Shown here: one piece after another, positions 49,053 to 57,514 of the stretch
Layout: each line of letters begins with the position of its first letter
How positions within the stretch are numbered: the stretch's first letter is position 1
NCBI GenBank assembly: GCA_035943995.1
Contig: DASZBS010000114.1
Span: forward strand, 81,290 to 145,289
DNA length: 64,000 nucleotides
Source of the DNA: Vulcanimicrobium sp035943995
GTDB lineage: Bacteria; Vulcanimicrobiota; Vulcanimicrobiia; Vulcanimicrobiales; Vulcanimicrobiaceae
Direction of reading: 5' to 3'
The notes under the pieces: generated by a model
What the model was told of the DNA's origin: nothing
Databases searched by the model: none
What the model saw: only the letters and a program-made list of their open reading frames with translations
Translations under genes and position numbers: made by a program

Positions 49053-51134
49053 CTACTTCGCCGGCGGCAGCGCGCCAAGCTTGAAGATCGCGACCGTGTC
49101 GCCGTACGGGAACGACAGCTGGAAGTTACCGCCCGCCGCGACCGCGACGTATTGCTGGCCGTTCACTTCGTACGTGATCGGCGGAGCGTTCACGCCCGCG
49201 CCCAGGTTGTAGCGCCACAGCAATTTTCCGGCCTTCGCGTCGAGCGCGTCGAACCAGCCGTTTCCCTCGCCGAAGAACACCAGGTTGCCTGCGGTCGCGA
49301 GCGCGCCGCCGATGAGCGGTTCCGGCGTCATGTACGTCCAGGCGATCTTTCCGGTCTCCGTGTCGATCGCGACGAAGCGCCCGTCCTGCACGCCGTTCGG
49401 CTCGATGTTGCTGAACGCGCTGCCCAGGCGAATGCGCCCCTTTTGATACGCTTCGGGGTTGGTGGTGAACCGCATGAGCTGGTCCATCGCGAGCACGTAG
49501 ACGTAGTGCGTGTCGGGCGAGTACGCCGGCGGCGACCACTCCGCGCCGCCGTTCGCGCCGGGCAGCATGATTGGGCCTTTGTGCGTCGGCTGGCTGAACA
49601 TGTTGGGCGTCATGCGCACGTACGCGTCGGACCGGCGGATCAGCTTGCCGTTGCGGCGGTCGACGATGTAGAACCAGCCGACTTTGCCCGCTTCGCCCGC
49701 GGCCGGGATCGTCTGCCCGTTCACGTGCACGTCGAACAGCACGACGTTGCTGACCGCGTCGTAATCCCACACGTCGTGTTTGATCTCTTGATAGCCCCAC
49801 TTCAGCTTGCCGGTGTGCACGTCGAGCGCGACGATGGAGTCGCTCCAGCGGTTGTCGCCTTTGCGGTAGCTGCCGTTGAGATCCGGGTTGGGGTTGCCGG
49901 TGCAGAAGATCACGAGCCCGAGCGCGGGATCGATCGCGGGCGTGGTCCACACCATGCCGCCGCCGCGCTTCCACGAGTCGCCGCCGTACGTCTTCGGATC
50001 GGTGGAGTCCCAGCGCCAGCGCTGCTTGCCGTTGTGCGCGTCGTACGCCGCGACGAAGCCGCGGATCGGCCACTCGCCGCCCGCGCTGCCGACGATCACC
50101 ATGCCGTCGTACACCTGCGGCGTCATCGTCTCGGAATAGCCGACCGACGGGTCCGCGACGGTGCTCTGCCAGCGCTGCGCGCCCGTCGTCGCGTCGAGCG
50201 CGAGCAGCTTGTCGTCCAGCGTGAGCGCGTACACCATGCCGTAACCGACGGCGGGGCCGCGGTTCACCGGGCCGCAGCAGATCTGGAACGCGCCCAGACT
50301 GTATGTGGTCTCCCAGATCCGGCGCCCGTTCGTCGCGTCCATCGCCATGATCTTCATCTTGTTGTCGACGGTCGGCGTCGTGATGTACATGACGCCGTTG
50401 ACGACGATCGGCGTCGTCTCGAAGCTCGCGGTCATCCCGGTCTGCGCGATCCCGGCGACCTGCAGCGACGCGACGTTAGTCGCGTCGACCTGCGTCAGCG
50501 GCGAATAGCGCGCGTTGTCGTACGTGCGGCCCGTGAGCACCCAGTTCGCGCGATCGCTTCCGGCGCCGGTCATCATCGCATCCGACACCGTGATGTTCGC
50601 GCCGGCCGGCAGCTTCGTGAAGACGTGGTTCTTCGGCGCCGCCGCGCGGATGATCTCGTTGTTATTCGTGCCCTTCGGACCTTTGGGCGAGGTCGCGCCG
50701 TTGCCGGCGCCGCCGAGCGCTACTTGCGCGAGCGTGCTCGTCGTCAGCGGCACGTCGCCCGCCGGATAACCGTTGCGCGCGAGCAGGTACGCGGTGACGT
50801 CGAGATACTGCTGCTGCGTGAGCGACCCCGGTTTGTCGGCCGGCATCTGCTTCGCGATGAAATCCTCGAGCGTCGCCGCCGTACCAGACTTACCGACGTA
50901 GTTGCGGAACGCCGCGCCGGCCAACCCGGGCCCGGACTGGCCCTGGAGGTTCACGCCGTGGCACTGCTGGCAGGTCGCCGTGTAGACGACCGCCCCGCTG
51001 GCGGCCTGCGCGCGCGTGTAGTGGCCGGGGCCCGCGGGTGCCGCCGTCTGCATCCCCGCGAGCAGCAGCCCCGCGACCGCGGCGAGCCCCGCGGCGATGA
51101 CGGTGCGATGCGATGAAAAGCCGGCGTTGCGCAT
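49053..51134 (-). CDS. PQQ-dependent alcohol dehydrogenase with N-terminal cytochrome c domain
   Basis: 693 residues. Signal peptide, then a cytochrome c domain with YTATCQQCHG (Cys55, Cys58, His59). The eight-bladed quinoprotein propeller follows, with tryptophan-docking repeats such as LLALDATTGAQRWQSTVADP. The vicinal Cys-Cys of methanol/ethanol dehydrogenases is in FQICCGPVNRGPAV, and the catalytic Asp region is IKHDVWDYDAV. Related type II quinohaemoproteins carry the haem at the C-terminus; here it is at the N-terminus. It oxidises an alcohol in the periplasm. Downstream are a small HTH gene and, upstream, a TRAP system and an aldehyde dehydrogenase on the same strand. Confidence 0.9.
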   Translation of the reverse strand: MRNAGFSSHRTVIAAGLAAVAGLLLAGMQTAAPAGPGHYTRAQAASGAVVYTATCQQCHGVNLQGQSGPGLAGAAFRNYVGKSGTAATLEDFIAKQMPADKPGSLTQQQYLDVTAYLLARNGYPAGDVPLTTSTLAQVALGGAGNGATSPKGPKGTNNNEIIRAAAPKNHVFTKLPAGANITVSDAMMTGAGSDRANWVLTGRTYDNARYSPLTQVDATNVASLQVAGIAQTGMTASFETTPIVVNGVMYITTPTVDNKMKIMAMDATNGRRIWETTYSLGAFQICCGPVNRGPAVGYGMVYALTLDDKLLALDATTGAQRWQSTVADPSVGYSETMTPQVYDGMVIVGSAGGEWPIRGFVAAYDAHNGKQRWRWDSTDPKTYGGDSWKRGGGMVWTTPAIDPALGLVIFCTGNPNPDLNGSYRKGDNRWSDSIVALDVHTGKLKWGYQEIKHDVWDYDAVSNVVLFDVHVNGQTIPAAGEAGKVGWFYIVDRRNGKLIRRSDAYVRMTPNMFSQPTHKGPIMLPGANGGAEWSPPAYSPDTHYVYVLAMDQLMRFTTNPEAYQKGRIRLGSAFSNIEPNGVQDGRFVAIDTETGKIAWTYMTPEPLIGGALATAGNLVFFGEGNGWFDALDAKAGKLLWRYNLGAGVNAPPITYEVNGQQYVAVAAGGNFQLSFPYGDTVAIFKLGALPPAK

Positions 51135-51190
51135 GTTCGAGCCTCCGTTCGGACGGCTTCGAACGTGACGCCGCCCCTCCCCCTTCGGGA

Positions 51191-52543
51191 TTAGCTTTGC
51201 GGACACGTCAGCACGTGCGTCATCGGGTTCGTGAAGCAGCCCAGCGACTGCGGGAACAGCCAGCGCGGCAGCCACAGCGTCAGGTCGGGGATCACGATGA
51301 TCAGCGCGATCACGATGAAGAAGATCGCGTAGAGCGGCAGGCACGCGACGAGCGCGCGCGACCAGGCGACCTTCGCGAGGCTCGACGCCAGCAGCAGCTG
51401 CAATCCGTACGGCGGCGTGATGTTGCCGAACGCGAGCGTGACGATGATGACCACGCCCATGTGCACCGGTTGGATGTGGCCGAGCTTGACGAGCTCGAGG
51501 ATCAGCGGCATGAAGATGATGATCGCCGGAATGCCCTCGAGAAAGTCGCCGACGATCACCAGGATCAGAACGATCAGGAACATGATCGCGATCCCGTTGT
51601 GCCCGGCGGCGTGCTCGATCCAGCCGGACACCACGTCGGGGCCGCGCAGGTACGCGAGCACCCAGCCGAACGCCGACGCGGACGCGACGGCCATCAGCGG
51701 CAGCGCGTACAGCGCGCCCGCGTGCATGAAGCTGTGCGGCAGCCGTTTGAAATGACCGCGGCTGTGCAGCGGCAGCAGCACGAGGATCACGTAGAGGATC
51801 GCGACCATGCCGGCTTCGACCGGCGTGAACTGCCCGGTGAGGATGCCGCCGACGATGATGAAGGGGATGAGCAGCGGCAGCGCGGCGGCCTTGAACGCGA
51901 CCGCGAGGTCGACGAACGTCGCGCGGCCTTTGCGGATGCCGACCGGTCCGAAGTAGTAGCTGTAGATCATCAGGCCCAGCGCGACCATCACGCCGGGTGT
52001 CGCGCCTGCTAGGAACAACCCGCCGATCGACACGTTGCCCACCGAGCCGTACACCACGGCGAGGATGCTCGGGGGCACCATGTTCGCGATCGTCGACGCC
52101 GACGCGATCAGCGCGGCCGTGAAGGCGGGATCGTAGCCTTCGCGCTTCATCTCCGGCATCAGCACGGTGCTGATCGCGACCACGTCGGCCGTCGACGAGC
52201 CCGAGATCCCGGCGAAGAACAGGCTGAACACGCTCACCACCTGCGCGAGCCCGCTGCGCAGATGGCCGACCAGCGCCTGCGCGAAGTTCACGATGCGGAT
52301 CGTGATGTTCGCCGACACCATCAGCTCGCCGACGAGCAGAAAGAACGGAACGGCAAGCAGCGTCAGCGTGTTCACGCCGTTGAACAGCTGGCCGACGATC
52401 GACGCGAGCGAGATGTGCGTGAACAGCACGACGACGACGAACACGCTCGCCATCAGCGCGAACGCGACGGGCACGCCCAGATACCCCAGCAGCACCGCGA
52501 TCGCCGCCATGACGAGGATCGCGACGCCGGAGTTGCCCGTCAC
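51191..52543 (-). CDS. dctM: TRAP transporter large permease (DctM)
   Basis: 450 residues, about 12 helices. LLAVPFFLLVGELMVSANIT, SLFFAGISGSSTADVVAIST and ASASTIANMVPPSILAVVYG are the standard DctM motifs; FGNITPPYGLQLLLASSLAK marks the second half. It imports an organic acid using the sodium or proton gradient. The GTG start overlaps the DctQ stop (GTGA). The 56 bp between it and the PQQ dehydrogenase allow read-through. Confidence 0.93.
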   Translation of the reverse strand: MTGNSGVAILVMAAIAVLLGYLGVPVAFALMASVFVVVVLFTHISLASIVGQLFNGVNTLTLLAVPFFLLVGELMVSANITIRIVNFAQALVGHLRSGLAQVVSVFSLFFAGISGSSTADVVAISTVLMPEMKREGYDPAFTAALIASASTIANMVPPSILAVVYGSVGNVSIGGLFLAGATPGVMVALGLMIYSYYFGPVGIRKGRATFVDLAVAFKAAALPLLIPFIIVGGILTGQFTPVEAGMVAILYVILVLLPLHSRGHFKRLPHSFMHAGALYALPLMAVASASAFGWVLAYLRGPDVVSGWIEHAAGHNGIAIMFLIVLILVIVGDFLEGIPAIIIFMPLILELVKLGHIQPVHMGVVIIVTLAFGNITPPYGLQLLLASSLAKVAWSRALVACLPLYAIFFIVIALIIVIPDLTLWLPRWLFPQSLGCFTNPMTHVLTCPQS

Positions 52544-53109
52544 GCGATCGGCTGGTCCGTCGCGGTGCTCGCCGCGACCGCGCGCTCGACGTCGGTGAGC
52601 TCACCCGCGAAGCCGTTGCGCAGTCCGCAGATCAGCCCTTCGATAACAAAGATAGCGATCAGCAGCCCGGACACCGGGATCGCCGCGTACAGCACGGCGA
52701 TCGGCGTCTCGGACGGCGCCATGAAGCTGCCGAAGCCGTGCAGAAAGTTCAAGTAGCCGAACACGGTCAGCACGACCGCAACCGCCAGCATCACGGCGCG
52801 CTTGACGAGCTCCGCGACGAGCCGCGGTGTCCCCGTCCACTTATCGCTGATCGCGCCGATGCGGAAGTTGGTGTCGCGCCGAACGGCGACCGCACCGCCG
52901 AGGAAGATGCCCCAGATGAAGAAGCCGCTCGAGAACTCCTGCGCCGATGCGAGCGGGTGATGCAGCATGCGGCCGAGCACGTCGCCGAGCTCCGCCAGCG
53001 TGAAGCCCAGCAGGCAGAGGCCGCACGCGGCCATCAGCGCGCGTTCCAGCCCGTCGAGCGCACGCCATTTCAGGTGGCGGTCGGTCTCGAAGACGATCGC
53101 GTCGGGCAC
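52540..53109 (-). CDS. dctQ: TRAP transporter small permease (DctQ)
   Basis: 189 residues with four helices. ALMAACGLCLLGFTLAELGD and VLGRMLHHPLASAQEFSSGF, then FIWGIFLGGAVAVRRDTNFR are typical for DctQ. The C-terminal 40 residues extend past the last helix. GTG start; 4 bp after the DctP stop. Confidence 0.9.
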   Translation of the reverse strand: MPDAIVFETDRHLKWRALDGLERALMAACGLCLLGFTLAELGDVLGRMLHHPLASAQEFSSGFFIWGIFLGGAVAVRRDTNFRIGAISDKWTGTPRLVAELVKRAVMLAVAVVLTVFGYLNFLHGFGSFMAPSETPIAVLYAAIPVSGLLIAIFVIEGLICGLRNGFAGELTDVERAVAASTATDQPIA

Positions 53110-53113
53110 GCGC

Positions 53114-54136
53114 TCAGCTCAAGGCGCGGATCTGTTTGAGGAGCTGCTCGGCGAGCGGCCCCAGGATGGCCGCTTCTTTGTCGATGATGGGGCGCGCGGT
53201 GTTGGAGAGGCTCTTCTTGTCGACCTTCGCGTTGACCGCGACGCCGAGCTTCTTGAGCTTCTCGATGGAGTCGCGGTCGATCTCCAGCGACTTGGGCACT
53301 TCGTAGTGCTGCGCCGTCTCGAACGCCTGCTCCACCCAGCGCTGCTGGTTCTTGTCGAGGCTGTTCCACGTCTTCTCGCTCATCAGCACGACGTTGTTGT
53401 TCGCCTCGTGCTGGGTGAGCGAGATGACGGGTGCGACCTCGTAGTGCTTGTTGGAGAGGTACGTGCCGACGCCGTTCTCGGCGATCTCGACGACGCCGGT
53501 CTGCAGCGCCGTGTACACCTGGCCGAACGGCATGTGCGTCGGCAGCGCGCCGTACGCGTTCATGAACGCGTCTTCGGTCTTGCTCGCCTGCACGCGGATC
53601 TTCTTGCCCTTGATGTCGTTCACGCTCCCGATCGGGAACTTCGCGTACATGTTGCGCAGGCCGGTCTGCATGATCATGCCGAGCGCGATCGCGCCCGTTG
53701 AGGTGGAGCGGATCAGCTTGCGCACCAGGTCGTTCACGCCGCCGTCGAGCACCGAGCGTTCCAGCGCTTTTTCGTCACTGTAGAGATACTCCAGCGCGAA
53801 CACCGCGATCTGCGGTGCGATCGTCGCCGCGTTCGCCGAGGAGACGACGGTGAAGTCGACGTCGCCCGAGCGCACCTTCTGCGCGGCCTCGGGCTCGCTG
53901 CCGAGCTGCGCGCTGGGATAGCCTTGGACCTTGAGCGCGCCGCGGCTCAGCTCGCCCAGCCGCTCCGCGAACTTGTCGGCGAAGATGCCGTACGCGGTCT
54001 CGCGCGGCTGGTCGTACGCGAAGCTGAGCGTGCGCGCGTCCGCCCCCAGCGCGATCGCCGGAAATGCAAGGGCTGCGGCACCGGCCGCGGTCGCGCCGAC
54101 GAATCCGCGGCGCGTGATCGAGGAACGGTCGGTCAT
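53114..54136 (-). CDS. dctP: TRAP substrate-binding protein (DctP)
   Basis: 340 residues. A Tat-type signal peptide is visible: SSITRRGFVGATAAGAAALA. The DctP body includes YPSAQLGSEPEAAQKVRSGD, VDFTVVSSANAATIAPQIAV, IRVQASKTEDAFMNAYGALP with the carboxylate-binding Arg, and PFGQVYTALQTGVVEIAENG. It is periplasmic and delivers a carboxylate to DctQM. Next to succinate-semialdehyde dehydrogenase, a C4-type acid such as 4-hydroxybutyrate or a related compound is plausible. Confidence 0.93.
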   Translation of the reverse strand: MTDRSSITRRGFVGATAAGAAALAFPAIALGADARTLSFAYDQPRETAYGIFADKFAERLGELSRGALKVQGYPSAQLGSEPEAAQKVRSGDVDFTVVSSANAATIAPQIAVFALEYLYSDEKALERSVLDGGVNDLVRKLIRSTSTGAIALGMIMQTGLRNMYAKFPIGSVNDIKGKKIRVQASKTEDAFMNAYGALPTHMPFGQVYTALQTGVVEIAENGVGTYLSNKHYEVAPVISLTQHEANNNVVLMSEKTWNSLDKNQQRWVEQAFETAQHYEVPKSLEIDRDSIEKLKKLGVAVNAKVDKKSLSNTARPIIDKEAAILGPLAEQLLKQIRALS

Positions 54137-54151
54137 GCCATCTCCTCCGGT

Positions 54152-55624
54152 TTACGCTTCCAGCCCGCCGAAGCACATGTACTTGATCTCGACCCACTCG
54201 TCGATGCCGTACTTCGAGCCTTCGCGGCCGATGCCGGATTCTTTGATGCCGCCGAACGGCATCGACTCGTTCGCGATCAGCGGCGTGTTGATGCCGACCA
54301 TCCCGGTCTCGAGCGCTTCGGCGACGCGCCACGTGCGCCCGACGTCGCGGCTGTAGAAATATGCCGCGAGCCCGAACGGCGTGTCGTTGGCCATCGCGAC
54401 CACGTCGGCTTCGGTCTTGAACGACGCGATCGCGGCGACCGGGCCGAACGTCTCTTCGTTGCTCAAGCGCATCGCGGGCGTCACGTTGGTGAGGATCGTC
54501 GGTTCGTAGAACGTGCGGCCCAGCTCGTGCGGCTTGCCGCCGTGCACGATCGTCGCGCCGCGCGAGCACGCGTCCTCGACGTGCTCGACCACCTTCGAAA
54601 AACCTTGCTCCTCGATCAGCGGCCCGAGCGTGATGCCTTCGTCGAAGCCGCGTCCGACGCGCAGCTTGCGCACGCGCGCGGTGAGCTTCTCGACGAACGC
54701 GTCGTGGATGCCCTCCTGCACGTACAGCCGGTTGGGGCTCACGCACACCTGGCCCGCGTTGCGGAACTTCGCGCCCATCGCACCGCTCACGGCCGCATCG
54801 ATGTCCGCATCGTCGAACACGATGAACGGCGCGTTGCCGCCCAGCTCCAGCGAGACTTTCTTCACGGTGCGCGCGCACTGCTCCATCAGCAGCTTGCCGA
54901 CGACGGTGGAGCCGGTGAAGCCCAGCTTGCGCACGATGGGGTTCGACGTCATCTCCGCGCCGATCACCGGCGCGTCGTCGGCATCACCGGTCACGACGTT
55001 GAATACGCCCGCGGGCATCCCGGCCTGTTCGGCGAGCGCGGCGACGGCGAGCGCCGACAGCGGCGTCTGCTCCGCCGGCTTCAGCACGAACGTGCAGCCG
55101 GCGGCGATCGCGGGCGACGCTTTGCGCGTGACCATCGCGTGCGGGAAGTTCCACGGCGTGATGCCGACGCACACGCCGATCGGCTGTTTCACCACCACCA
55201 TGCGGCGGTCGTTCGCGAGCGTCGGGATCGTGTCGCCGTACACGCGCTTGGCCTCCTCGGCGTTCCACTCGACGTACGCCGCGCCCATCGCGATCTCGCC
55301 GCGCGCTTCGGCGAGCGGCTTGCCCTGTTCGAGCGTCATGATGTGCGCGAGCTCGTCGGTGTGCTCGACGATCAGGTCGTACCAGCGCCGGATGATCTTC
55401 GCGCGCTCTTTGGCCGGCGTCGCGCGCCAGGCGGGCAGCGCGGCATTCGCCGCGTCGATCGCGCGGCGCGTCTCGGCGGTGCCCATGCGCGGTACGTCGG
55501 CCACGCGGTCGCCCGTCGCGGGGTCGTAGACCGGGAACGTCGCGCCGGAGTCCGCGCCCACCCACTGCCCACCGACGTACGCGAGCGACTTGAGCAGCGT
55601 GGAGCGTTCGAGCACCGAGGTCAT
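54152..55624 (-). CDS. gabD: NAD(P)-dependent succinate-semialdehyde dehydrogenase
   Basis: 490 residues, family length. ITPWNFPHAMVTRKASPAIA and KPAEQTPLSALAVAALAEQA are cofactor and N-terminal motifs. LELGGNAPFIVFDDADIDAA carries the general-base Glu, and FRNAGQVCVSPNRLYVQEG the catalytic Cys. PFGGIKESGIGREGSKYGID is the diagnostic C-terminal SSADH/GabD pattern. First gene of the minus-strand run gabD-dctP-dctQ-dctM-PQQ dehydrogenase. Product: succinate, entering the TCA cycle. Confidence 0.9.
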   Translation of the reverse strand: MTSVLERSTLLKSLAYVGGQWVGADSGATFPVYDPATGDRVADVPRMGTAETRRAIDAANAALPAWRATPAKERAKIIRRWYDLIVEHTDELAHIMTLEQGKPLAEARGEIAMGAAYVEWNAEEAKRVYGDTIPTLANDRRMVVVKQPIGVCVGITPWNFPHAMVTRKASPAIAAGCTFVLKPAEQTPLSALAVAALAEQAGMPAGVFNVVTGDADDAPVIGAEMTSNPIVRKLGFTGSTVVGKLLMEQCARTVKKVSLELGGNAPFIVFDDADIDAAVSGAMGAKFRNAGQVCVSPNRLYVQEGIHDAFVEKLTARVRKLRVGRGFDEGITLGPLIEEQGFSKVVEHVEDACSRGATIVHGGKPHELGRTFYEPTILTNVTPAMRLSNEETFGPVAAIASFKTEADVVAMANDTPFGLAAYFYSRDVGRTWRVAEALETGMVGINTPLIANESMPFGGIKESGIGREGSKYGIDEWVEIKYMCFGGLEA

Positions 55625-55724
55625 GGGAGCCGGTCCTTTCCGGGCACAGGCGGGCGGTGAGCTTTCGCGGCCCGGCGTGCGACGCCTCGATGTCGCTGCT
55701 CGAGCCGTGCCGGCGGAGCTCTGC

Positions 55725-55780
55725 TAAAGAATTAATTGACAGCCCGCCGGAGCGGTGGTATCGTGGCTATTAATTCTTTA
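55725..55780 (+). promoter_or_regulatory. Promoter flanked by inverted operator arms, upstream of the BlaI-like gene
   Basis: TAAAGAATTAAT (55725-55736) and its exact complement ATTAATTCTTTA (55769-55780) flank a promoter: TTGACA (55736-55741), 17-bp spacer, TATCGT (55759-55764). One arm runs into the -35, the other covers the start region, so repressor binding would block transcription. GGAGG-like sequence and the ATG at 55800 follow. Confidence 0.85.
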
Positions 55781-55799
55781 ACGGAGCTGCGGAGGGCGT

Positions 55800-56186
55800 A
55801 TGGCACGTCGCGGGTCGCCGGTTCTCACGGACGCGGAGCTTCGGCTCATGGAAGTGCTTTGGCGCCGTCCGGGCGCGACGGTGAGCGACGTCGTCGAAGG
55901 CGCGGGTGCGCCGCCGCTGTCGTACAGCACCGTGCTCACGACGCTGCGCATCCTCGAGCGCAAGGGCTATGCCGCGCACGAGGAGGCGAACCGCACGTAT
56001 TTCTACCGCGCGGTCGTGGCACGAGACGAAGCCGCGAACAAAGATGTCGGACACGTGCTCGCGCGATTCTTTTCCGGCAAGCCGCTCGATCTCGCCATGC
56101 GGCTCGTGGAGCGCGACCGCGTTTCGCGCGATGACTTGCGCCGGCTGAAGGCGCTGATCGAGCAGCACGAGGCGGAGGCGGAATGA
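55800..56186 (+). CDS. BlaI/MecI-family repressor
   Basis: 128 residues. The winged helix covers LTDAELRLMEVLWRRPGATV, LSYSTVLTTLRILERKGYAA and the wing ANRTYFYRAVV. The C-terminal dimerisation helices include the family's cleavage-site region (GHVLARFFSGKPLDLAMRLV). BlaI repressors are inactivated by the neighbouring M56 sensor protease upon a signal. ATGA overlap with the M56 gene. Confidence 0.93.
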   Translation: MARRGSPVLTDAELRLMEVLWRRPGATVSDVVEGAGAPPLSYSTVLTTLRILERKGYAAHEEANRTYFYRAVVARDEAANKDVGHVLARFFSGKPLDLAMRLVERDRVSRDDLRRLKALIEQHEAEAE

Positions 56187-57505
56187 ACGCGCTGTCGCAG
56201 GCCCTCGTCCCGTTCCAAGGCGCCGCGCAGGCGCTCGCAACGTATTGCGTGACCGCGCTGTGGATGGGTGTCGTGATCGCGGTGCTCGCGGCGCTCGTCG
56301 TGCGCTTCTGGAAACCGCTCGACGCCGCGTCGCGCTACGCGGTGTGGTACGTCGCGCTGATCGCCGTCGTGCTCGGTCCGCTTGCGACGACTGCCGCGCT
56401 GCAACACGCCAACCGCGGCCCGTCGGTGGACGAGCTCGTGGCGGCGCTGAGCGCGGCGCCCGGCGTGCGCGCGTCCGCGACGATCGCCGTTCCCAAACCG
56501 GGCCCGCGGATCGCGCTCGCGCCGTTCGCCGCGTTCGGCGGCGCGGCGCTGTGGCTGCTCGTCGTGCTGGGCGGCGGCGCGCGGTTCGCCGCCGGCGTCG
56601 TCGTGCTCGCGCGGCTCAAGCGCGACGCGCTGCCGCTCGCGCCGGAACGCCGCGCGGAGCTGTCGCTGTGGAACGCGCACGCGGCTGCGGCGCGTGCGCG
56701 GCGCGCGCGGTTGTGCGTGTCCGACCGTGTCGACGTCCCGGTTGCGGTGGGCCTCTTCGACGGGATGGTAGTGCTGCCGCAGCACATCCTCGACGAGTTC
56801 GGCGCGCACGACGTCGACCGGTTCGTGCTGCACGAGCTCGCGCACCTCGAGCGGCGCGACGACTGGACGACCGCGTTCGAACGGCTCGCGCAGGTGGTGC
56901 AGTTCTTCAACCCGGTCGTGCACCTCATCGCGCGCCGGCTCGACCTCGAGCGCGAGATCGCGTGCGACGACCGCGTGGTGGTGGAAACCTCCGACGTGCG
57001 CTCCTACGCGGTCGGGCTGACGCGCATGGCCGAGTCGACGGCGTGGCCGCACACCGCGCTCGCCGCGCCCGCGATCTTCGTCACGCGCAAGCAGCTCTCG
57101 CTGCGCGTCGAGGAATTGCTGGCGCGCCGCCGCTTCACCGCGCCGCGCGTCGCGATCGCGCCGGCGGCCGTCGCGCTCGTCGCGTCGCTGGGCGTCGTCG
57201 CCGCCGCGGCGGTGCACGCGCCCTCGTTCGACGTCGGCGGTGCACCGGGCGCGCAGGTGCACGCGATCACGCGCGTCCAGGAAACGCAGCTGATCTATCT
57301 CGACCGCAACGGCAAGAAGACGACGCTCGACGCGAAGCGCGCGCGCGTCATGATCGTCCACGGCGACGCGAAGACGCTGAACGAGGTTCGCACGCTCGAC
57401 GGCGTGTCGCCCGAGCACCTGCGCGCGCTGCTGAAGAAGCTCGAGGCCGACGCCCTCGCGCACGACCCCGCTCCACCCCGTTCGCCCCCACTGCAAACCC
57501 GCTAG
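56183..57505 (+). CDS. M56-family (BlaR1/MecR1-like) membrane metallopeptidase
   Basis: 440 residues. Three or four N-terminal membrane helices (TALWMGVVIAVLAALVVRFW, YAVWYVALIAVVLGPLATTA, then AFGGAALWLLVVLGGGARF). The zinc motif HELAHLERRDDW (about residues 215-219) is followed by DLEREIACDDRVV with the third ligand. After the last helix a 90-residue outside tail remains; there is no penicillin-binding sensor domain, so the signal is not a simple beta-lactam bound to BlaR-type sensor. The pair probably controls the downstream receptor gene, 9 bp away. Confidence 0.9.
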   Translation: MNALSQALVPFQGAAQALATYCVTALWMGVVIAVLAALVVRFWKPLDAASRYAVWYVALIAVVLGPLATTAALQHANRGPSVDELVAALSAAPGVRASATIAVPKPGPRIALAPFAAFGGAALWLLVVLGGGARFAAGVVVLARLKRDALPLAPERRAELSLWNAHAAAARARRARLCVSDRVDVPVAVGLFDGMVVLPQHILDEFGAHDVDRFVLHELAHLERRDDWTTAFERLAQVVQFFNPVVHLIARRLDLEREIACDDRVVVETSDVRSYAVGLTRMAESTAWPHTALAAPAIFVTRKQLSLRVEELLARRRFTAPRVAIAPAAVALVASLGVVAAAAVHAPSFDVGGAPGAQVHAITRVQETQLIYLDRNGKKTTLDAKRARVMIVHGDAKTLNEVRTLDGVSPEHLRALLKKLEADALAHDPAPPRSPPLQTR

Positions 57506-57514
57506 AGGTTCCCG

